Part shown: positions 59,119 to 64,000 of the stretch, piece by piece
Layout: the number at the start of each line of letters is the position of its first letter
Numbering within the stretch: position 1 is the stretch's first letter
Assembly: GCF_009733595.1 (NCBI RefSeq)
Contig: NZ_WOFH01000005.1
Span: forward strand, 1 to 64,000
Length of the DNA stretch: 64,000 nucleotides
Direction: 5' to 3'
Source: Actinomadura litoris
Lineage (GTDB): Bacteria > Actinomycetota > Actinomycetes > Streptosporangiales > Streptosporangiaceae
The notes under the pieces: model-generated
Seen by the model: the letters and a program-made list of their open reading frames with translations, nothing else
What the model was told of the DNA's origin: nothing
The model's database searches: none
Translations under genes and position numbers: made by a program

Positions 59119-61836
59119 TCAGCGGCCCGGGATGCGGGAGCTGATGGTGGTGATCATGGTCTGGACCTCGCTGACCCGGAGGAGTTTGGCGAAGAGCAGG
59201 TAGAGGATGCCGCCTCCGGCGCTGGCCACCGCCAGGGTCGCCAGGCCGGAGAGGAGCCCTTCGCCGAGGGCCGAGTCCACCACCAGGTGGATGGCGTAGG
59301 CGAAGCCGATCAGGGGCCAGAGGGCGACGGCCAGTTTGAGGTAGGTGAGGGCGATGCGGCGGCCGTCCATGCCGCCAAGGCGGCGGCGGAGGATGGCCCA
59401 GCCGACGAAGGCGCCCACGGTCTGGGCCAGGGCGAACCCGGCCGCGATGCCTACGATGATCTTGTCGGTGGGCAAGATCTTGTAGGCGGTGAAGGCCGTC
59501 GCGATGTTGGTGAGGACGACGGCGACGCTGACGAAGGCGGGGGTGCGGGTGTCCTGCATGGCGTAGAAGACGCGCAGCATGAGCTGGTACGCGGCGAACG
59601 GGACGAGGGCGATCGAGAACATCTCCAGGACGTTCGCGATGACCTGGGCGTTGGACGCGGTGGTCTGGCCGTGCGCGAACAGGACGGTGGTGATCTCGTC
59701 GGCGAGCGTCGCCATCAGGGCGGCGGCGGGCAGGATGATCACTGAGCAGAGCCGGAGGCCGCTGGAGAAGTCGTCGCGGACCTCGGTCATCCGGTTCGCG
59801 GCGGCGTGCTCGCTCATCCGGGGCAGCAGCGCGGTGATCACCGAGACGCCGATGATCGCGTAGGGGAGCTGGAAGAGCTGGTAGGCGTTGAAGTAGGGGG
59901 TGTAGCCGACGTCGCCCAGGTGCTCCTTGCGGCCGAGGACGCCGGCGGCGTTGCCGAGGGACGTCGTGACCGCGAACCCGATCTGGGTGATGACGACGTA
60001 GCTGAGCGTCCAGACGGCCATGCGGCCCATCTGGCCGAGTTCGCCCTTGCGGAAGTCGAGGCGGGGGCGCCAGCGGAAGCCGGAGCCGCGCAGGGACGGC
60101 CAGAGCGCGAGGGTCTGCAACGCCATGCCGCCGATGGTGCCGCCCGCGAGGAGCGTCACCTCGGTGCCCGTGATCGAGCCGGGCGTCACCGTCCCGGTGC
60201 TGACCAGGAGGAAGGCGCCGGCCGTCCCGCAGATCACGATGTTGTTGAGCACCGGAGCCCACATCGGCGCGCCGAACCGCTTGCGGGTGTTGAGGATCGC
60301 GCCGGAGAACGCGCTGACGCCGAGGAAGAAGATCTGCACCGCGAAGAGGCGCGCGAACAGGACGGCGAGGTCGCGCTGGTCGCCCTCCATCGCGCCGCCG
60401 TAGATCGAGATGAAGACGGGGCCGAGCAGCACCGCGACGACGGTGATCACCGCGAGGCCGAGGACGGCCAGCGTGAACAGGCGCTGCTCGTAGCGGTCGC
60501 CGTAGGCGGGGTCGCGTTCGCGCGCGCGGACGATCAGCGGCACGACCACGGCGGTGAGGACGCCGCCGAGCAGCAGGTCGTAGACGATGAACGGGACGGT
60601 GTTCGCGGTGTTGTAGGCGTCGGCCAGCGCGCCGGTGCCGAGGGCGGCGACGAGCATGGCGGTCCGCAGGAAGCCGGTGACGCGGGACGCGAGGGTGCCC
60701 ACGGCCATGACCGCGCCGGACTTCAGGATGCCCGACGCGCCGCCCTTGCCGCCGTCGTCCCCCGACGGGCCGCCCCCGGGGGCGACGTCCACGACGGTCT
60801 CCGACGACGGACGGCCCGGTACCGGGAAGTCAGTCGCGGTTCTCGCCGCGATGTTTGCCGGTGGGCCGCCCGTTGGCGGGGGGTAGGCCGGGTTCCTCCG
60901 CCCGGGGGGACCCGTCGGTCGCGGGCCCGGCGTCTGCGGCGCCGGGAAGCCCTGGTTCGGGCCCTGCCCACTCATCCGTTGCGGGTAGCCCTGGTTCGGA
61001 GCCTGTCCACCCATCCGTCCCGGACCGCCCTGGGGCGGCCCCATTCGTCCCGGCTGGCCCTGGTTCGGGGGAGGGGTCTGCCTCGGGCGTCCCTGACCCT
61101 GCCCAGGGGCCGGCGAAATCGGTCGTCCACCAGGCTGCGCCGGTGCCGAAGGAGGCATCCGGTTCTGCTGGTTCCTGCCCGGACCCGGCCTCGATGGGCT
61201 CTGGGGTCGTGGCCCTGGGGTCCGCGGAGGGCCCTGCTGGGGCGGCGGGCCTGGAGGGGGGCCCTGTCCCGGACGTCCCTGGGGCTGGTTCGGCCAGTTC
61301 TGACCAGGCGGACGACCAGGATTCCGCTGAGGCGGGCGCCCCTGGGGCGGCGGAGGCGTCCAGCCGGGGTTCTGCTCCGTTCTGCGCGGGGGCTGCGGAC
61401 GGCCCTGCGCCGGGGGCGGCGTCGCCGGGCGGGCCGGCGGACGGCCCATGGGCGTGCCCTGCTGATTCTGGGAGGGCGGGTTCGGATACCCCTGGTAGGG
61501 AGCCTGGCCAGGGTTCTGCGCCGGGGGCTGCCGGCCCTGGGGGTTCCGAGGGCCCTGGGGGTTCCGGGGGCCCTGGGGGTTCCGGGGGCCCTGGGGGTTC
61601 CGGGGGCCCTGGGCGGCCCGAGGGTCGCGGGGGCCCTGAGCGGCCCGCGGGTCCCGAGGGGGTTGGGCGGCGCGCGGGTCCCGCGGGGGTGGCGAAGGCC
61701 GAGGGGGCTGAGGGGTCGGTGGGGCCTGCGGGGCCCATGGGTCCGCCGGGGCCGGCTGACCCGGGGAAGCCGGGGCCGGGGAATCCGCTCCCTGGTCCTC
61801 CGGGTGCTGCTGGTCCCATTCCGGTCGACCCGTCAC
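59119..61836 (-). CDS. murJ: Lipid II flippase MurJ (MviN) with long disordered N-terminus
   Basis: 905 residues from the GTG at 61836, chosen because GGAGG lies six bases upstream; a GTG at 61944 has no such site. Residues 1-365 are Pro/Gln/Gly-rich with GPRNPQ repeats. The MurJ core starts at GILKSGAVMAVGTLASRVTGFLR and has about 14 helices, ending in VSEVQTMITTISSRIPGR. It flips lipid-linked peptidoglycan precursor. The first 335 codons overlap the 3' part of the DUF6049 gene in another frame. Confidence 0.95.
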   Translation of the reverse strand: MTGRPEWDQQHPEDQGADSPAPASPGQPAPADPWAPQAPPTPQPPRPSPPPRDPRAAQPPRDPRAAQGPRDPRAAQGPRNPQGPRNPQGPRNPQGPRNPQGRQPPAQNPGQAPYQGYPNPPSQNQQGTPMGRPPARPATPPPAQGRPQPPRRTEQNPGWTPPPPQGRPPQRNPGRPPGQNWPNQPQGRPGQGPPPGPPPQQGPPRTPGPRPQSPSRPGPGRNQQNRMPPSAPAQPGGRPISPAPGQGQGRPRQTPPPNQGQPGRMGPPQGGPGRMGGQAPNQGYPQRMSGQGPNQGFPAPQTPGPRPTGPPGRRNPAYPPPTGGPPANIAARTATDFPVPGRPSSETVVDVAPGGGPSGDDGGKGGASGILKSGAVMAVGTLASRVTGFLRTAMLVAALGTGALADAYNTANTVPFIVYDLLLGGVLTAVVVPLIVRARERDPAYGDRYEQRLFTLAVLGLAVITVVAVLLGPVFISIYGGAMEGDQRDLAVLFARLFAVQIFFLGVSAFSGAILNTRKRFGAPMWAPVLNNIVICGTAGAFLLVSTGTVTPGSITGTEVTLLAGGTIGGMALQTLALWPSLRGSGFRWRPRLDFRKGELGQMGRMAVWTLSYVVITQIGFAVTTSLGNAAGVLGRKEHLGDVGYTPYFNAYQLFQLPYAIIGVSVITALLPRMSEHAAANRMTEVRDDFSSGLRLCSVIILPAAALMATLADEITTVLFAHGQTTASNAQVIANVLEMFSIALVPFAAYQLMLRVFYAMQDTRTPAFVSVAVVLTNIATAFTAYKILPTDKIIVGIAAGFALAQTVGAFVGWAILRRRLGGMDGRRIALTYLKLAVALWPLIGFAYAIHLVVDSALGEGLLSGLATLAVASAGGGILYLLFAKLLRVSEVQTMITTISSRIPGR

Positions 61837-63991
61837 CGGCTGCCTCCGATTTCCGGCGGCGCCTTGCTCTGATGGCCCGCACTCCGACGCCCACGAAGAG
61901 TACGGCAAGTCCGCCGCTCGTGATGAGGAGGGCGAGACGCCCATACCCGGTGGTGCGGACGGTGATGTCCACGCCCTTGCCGAACCTTCTGCCGTTGGAT
62001 TCGGGGATCTCCAGTTGCAGGTGAACGGGGAAGTTTCCGTTGCCCGCCGCCTGGGCCGGGAACCAGCGCTGGACGACCTCGCCGGGGCGCAGCTCGATGA
62101 CCTCCTCGCCGGCGGCGAGCCGCCCGAGCCGGAGCTTGGCGCTGTTGGCCGAGGTGGCGCTGAGCCGCACCTTGACCCGCTGGCCGCGCAGCTTGTTCTC
62201 GACGGTCACGGGCAGCCGTCCCGAGCTGCCCGCCATGTTCGCGCGTCTTTTCTCGTTGGTGACGATCCGGACCTTGTCCATCTCCCGGGCGAGTTCGTCC
62301 GAAAGCTCGTCTCTGGCGCGTTTGGCGCGCTCGCCGTGGGAGCGCCAGGACGTCGACTCCGCCCGGAGCAGGGCGCGCTCGTAGGAGATGGAGACCGGGG
62401 GGACCAGAACGGCCTGGAAGGACGCGGCGCGCCGGGCGATGTTGCGGACCTGGCTGAGGTAGGGGAGCCCGAGCTCGAAGCGCTCGTACTTCTGGCCGAC
62501 GCCGTTGAAGGTCCGGGTCTGCGGCTGCGCCGTTTCGAACTTGCTCAGCGGCATCGCGTTCAGCCAGGGCGAGTGGCTGCTGTACTGGAGCAGGTTCCGG
62601 GCGAGACCCGGCGCGGGGTTCCAGTTCCGGTCGGGGGCGACGATCACGGCGCGCTGGACGTTCGGCGTCTCCCCGGCGATCATCGCGGTCTCGGCGAGGA
62701 AGCGCTGCTCGGTCAGCAGCGCGCTGTAGGACGACCGCGAGGGGCTGCTGACGATCTCGTTGAGCTTGTCGTCGTAGAGCAGGGCCTTCTTGGTGCCCTG
62801 GGAGGTCGTCGGGATCGTCGTGACCGCGTTGGACGGCCCGCCCGACGGCGGCGGCTGGAAGTGCTCGCTGCTCATCAGGAAGGATCCGGCGCCCTGCTTC
62901 AGGGTGAGCTTGGCGAGCAGGTCGAGCGTGTCCGGACCGGCGAGGCCCATCGCCGGCCACGCGATGTGCGCGTCGGCGGGGCGTCCGAGCTCCTTCGCCA
63001 CGAGGGAGGTGTTCCTCGGGTCGTAGGCGATCTGGACGTCGCGCGTCATCTTGTGCCGGACCAGCGCCAGCACGTCCGGGTCGGCGTAGGGGACGGTGAA
63101 GTAGGGGTCGCTCTTGGCCGCCAGCTTCAGCGTGTTCAGCCAGGCGGCCGCCTCGGGGCTCTTGCGCTTGTCGGCGCCCGACCTCGCCCCCGGCGCCTTC
63201 ACCGCGTAGTCGTGCTCGGCCATCTGCCGGACGTCGTCCAGCAGCGCGGGGTCGATTCCCCAGGTGACCGGGGTGTCGGTCGCCGCGGCGGCGTTGACGA
63301 GCCCGTTCAGGCGGCCGCCTGCCGCGACGTCCTTGCGGAGCTGGTCGTCCAGGAACGTCCGGTCGTTCGCGCGGTGCTGCCGGTCGATCAGCGGCCAGAC
63401 CCAGCCGACCGCGACCTTCTTGTAGTTCGCGGTCCTCGGCGTGAAGGTCAGGAACGTCGTCACGCCGCCCACGACCTGCTGGGCGGAGTTCAGCACCTCG
63501 ACGCCCACCGGGTAGACGCCGGGGGCGCCGCCCGGAGCCTGCAGCCCGAGCGACTTCGTGGTGACCTTGAACGCCCAGTTGTGCCTGCCCCCGGGCGCGG
63601 CGGCCTGGGGAAGCTGGACCGGACGGCCGTACCCGGGCAGGACGGACGGCTGCCCTGCCGCGATCTGGTCCAGCTCGCTGCGGCTCCGGATCGGCTGCTG
63701 CCGGTACCGCATCCGGATCGTCAGCCCCGCGAGCTCGTGCCCCGAGCGGTTCAGGGCCACGCCGGCGAGTTCGATCCGCGAGTTCTCCCGGACGGTCTTG
63801 GGGCTCACCTTCGTCAGCCCGACCCCGACCTGCGCGCGCGCCCGTCCCTGTTCCGGGGGCGACTGGTGATCCGGCTGTGCCAGCACCGGGGTTTGGGACG
63901 CCCCGGCGGGAAGTGCCATCGCCGGTGCCGCCGCCGTCATGAAGCAGGGCAGGAGAGCGGCCAGCGCGACCGCGCGTTTGACCGCTCTCAC
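60830..63991 (-). CDS. DUF6049 membrane protein with overprinted C-terminal tail
   Basis: 1053 residues from GTG at the window edge; signal peptide 1-27 (ALAALLPCFMTAAAPAMALP). Extracytoplasmic domain to about 690, membrane helix LALLITSGGLAVLFVGVGVRA, then RARRRRKSE. Relatives beside murJ normally end here. This frame instead continues through the MurJ start for 335 codons as Pro/Gly/Ala-rich tail ending KHRGENRD. In that tail the third codon positions are often A, while the MurJ frame keeps G/C, so the tail looks secondary. Role unknown; conserved murJ partner in actinomycetes. Confidence 0.85.
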   Translation of the reverse strand: MRAVKRAVALAALLPCFMTAAAPAMALPAGASQTPVLAQPDHQSPPEQGRARAQVGVGLTKVSPKTVRENSRIELAGVALNRSGHELAGLTIRMRYRQQPIRSRSELDQIAAGQPSVLPGYGRPVQLPQAAAPGGRHNWAFKVTTKSLGLQAPGGAPGVYPVGVEVLNSAQQVVGGVTTFLTFTPRTANYKKVAVGWVWPLIDRQHRANDRTFLDDQLRKDVAAGGRLNGLVNAAAATDTPVTWGIDPALLDDVRQMAEHDYAVKAPGARSGADKRKSPEAAAWLNTLKLAAKSDPYFTVPYADPDVLALVRHKMTRDVQIAYDPRNTSLVAKELGRPADAHIAWPAMGLAGPDTLDLLAKLTLKQGAGSFLMSSEHFQPPPSGGPSNAVTTIPTTSQGTKKALLYDDKLNEIVSSPSRSSYSALLTEQRFLAETAMIAGETPNVQRAVIVAPDRNWNPAPGLARNLLQYSSHSPWLNAMPLSKFETAQPQTRTFNGVGQKYERFELGLPYLSQVRNIARRAASFQAVLVPPVSISYERALLRAESTSWRSHGERAKRARDELSDELAREMDKVRIVTNEKRRANMAGSSGRLPVTVENKLRGQRVKVRLSATSANSAKLRLGRLAAGEEVIELRPGEVVQRWFPAQAAGNGNFPVHLQLEIPESNGRRFGKGVDITVRTTGYGRLALLITSGGLAVLFVGVGVRAIRARRRRKSEAAGDGSTGMGPAAPGGPGSGFPGPGFPGSAGPGGPMGPAGPTDPSAPSAFATPAGPARRPTPSGPAGRSGPPRPSGRPGPPEPPGPPEPPGPPEPPGPSEPPGPAAPGAEPWPGSLPGVSEPALPESAGHAHGPSAGPPGDAAPGAGPSAAPAQNGAEPRLDASAAPGAPASAESWSSAWSELAEPAPGTSGTGPPSRPAAPAGPSADPRATTPEPIEAGSGQEPAEPDASFGTGAAWWTTDFAGPWAGSGTPEADPSPEPGPAGTNGAAPGRSGTDGWTGSEPGLPATDEWAGPEPGLPGAADAGPATDGSPRAEEPGLPPANGRPTGKHRGENRD
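61533..61615. repeat. 18-bp tandem repeat encoding GPRNPQ (MurJ) / PPEPPG (DUF6049)
   Basis: Four to five near-perfect copies of GGCCCTGGGGGTTCCGGG, in frame in both overlapping genes, so copy number can change without breaking either. Confidence 0.85.
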
Positions 63992-64000
63992 GCCACGTCC

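Overview
The window is about 64 kb of very GC-rich DNA centred on the chromosomal replication origin of an actinomycete. Gene order (murJ, pseudokinase, sigM, trxB, parB-parA-rsmG-jag-yidC-yidD-rnpA-rpmH, dnaA, dnaN, gnd, recF, dciA, gyrB, gyrA, DUF3566, tRNA-Ile) and frequent GTG/TTG starts fit Actinomycetota. An Actinomadura-like member of the Streptosporangiales is my inference; no marker here proves the genus.

Layout. 1-3.86 kb is the integrase-proximal end of an actinomycete integrative and conjugative element (FtsK-like transfer protein, RepSA-like initiator, excisionase, tyrosine integrase) abutting the 3' end of tRNA-Ala(TGC). 4.0-21.8 kb is an accessory stretch: a phosphonatase-like HAD protein, the conserved 39-residue DLW protein, an M64 metallopeptidase, two drug/metabolite-type exporters, azlCD (azlD frameshifted), several TetR/AraC/XRE regulators with clear palindromic operators, a quinone reductase/SDR pair, a methyltransferase and a secreted phospholipase-C-like protein. 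22.3-33.2 kb (minus strand) carries tRNA-Ile, DUF3566, gyrA, gyrB, dciA, recF, gnd and dnaN. oriC is the 33.2-33.96 kb gap between dnaN and dnaA. 36.1-38.8 kb is a gene-free, repeat-laden gap. 38.8-45.7 kb (plus strand) is rpmH-rnpA-yidD-yidC-jag, then rsmG-parA-parB. 46.8-64 kb holds a Ddl-like ligase, an aminotransferase, a GNAT protein, trxB, a hydrolase, the sigM/anti-sigma pair, a pseudokinase, a C1q-like protein, murJ and a DUF6049 membrane protein.

How it works together. DnaA binds oriC and its own upstream region. DnaN, RecF, DciA and gyrase serve the fork, and ParA/ParB act on parS sites at 43.87 and 47.80 kb (plus a near-parS inside a terminator at 46.77 kb). The YidC/YidD/Jag and MurJ/pseudokinase sets serve the envelope. 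The most unusual signals are: (1) two oriC-like clusters of DnaA boxes plus TCCCCAGG motifs at 14.5-14.9 and 21.9-22.1 kb, far from oriC; (2) about 1 kb of double coding, where DUF6049 reads through the disordered N-terminus of MurJ in another frame; (3) a near-parS core built into a perfect terminator hairpin; (4) TetR operator sets that suggest a small regulon; (5) tandem repeats of 11, 14, about 22 and 44 bp in several of the long intergenic gaps.
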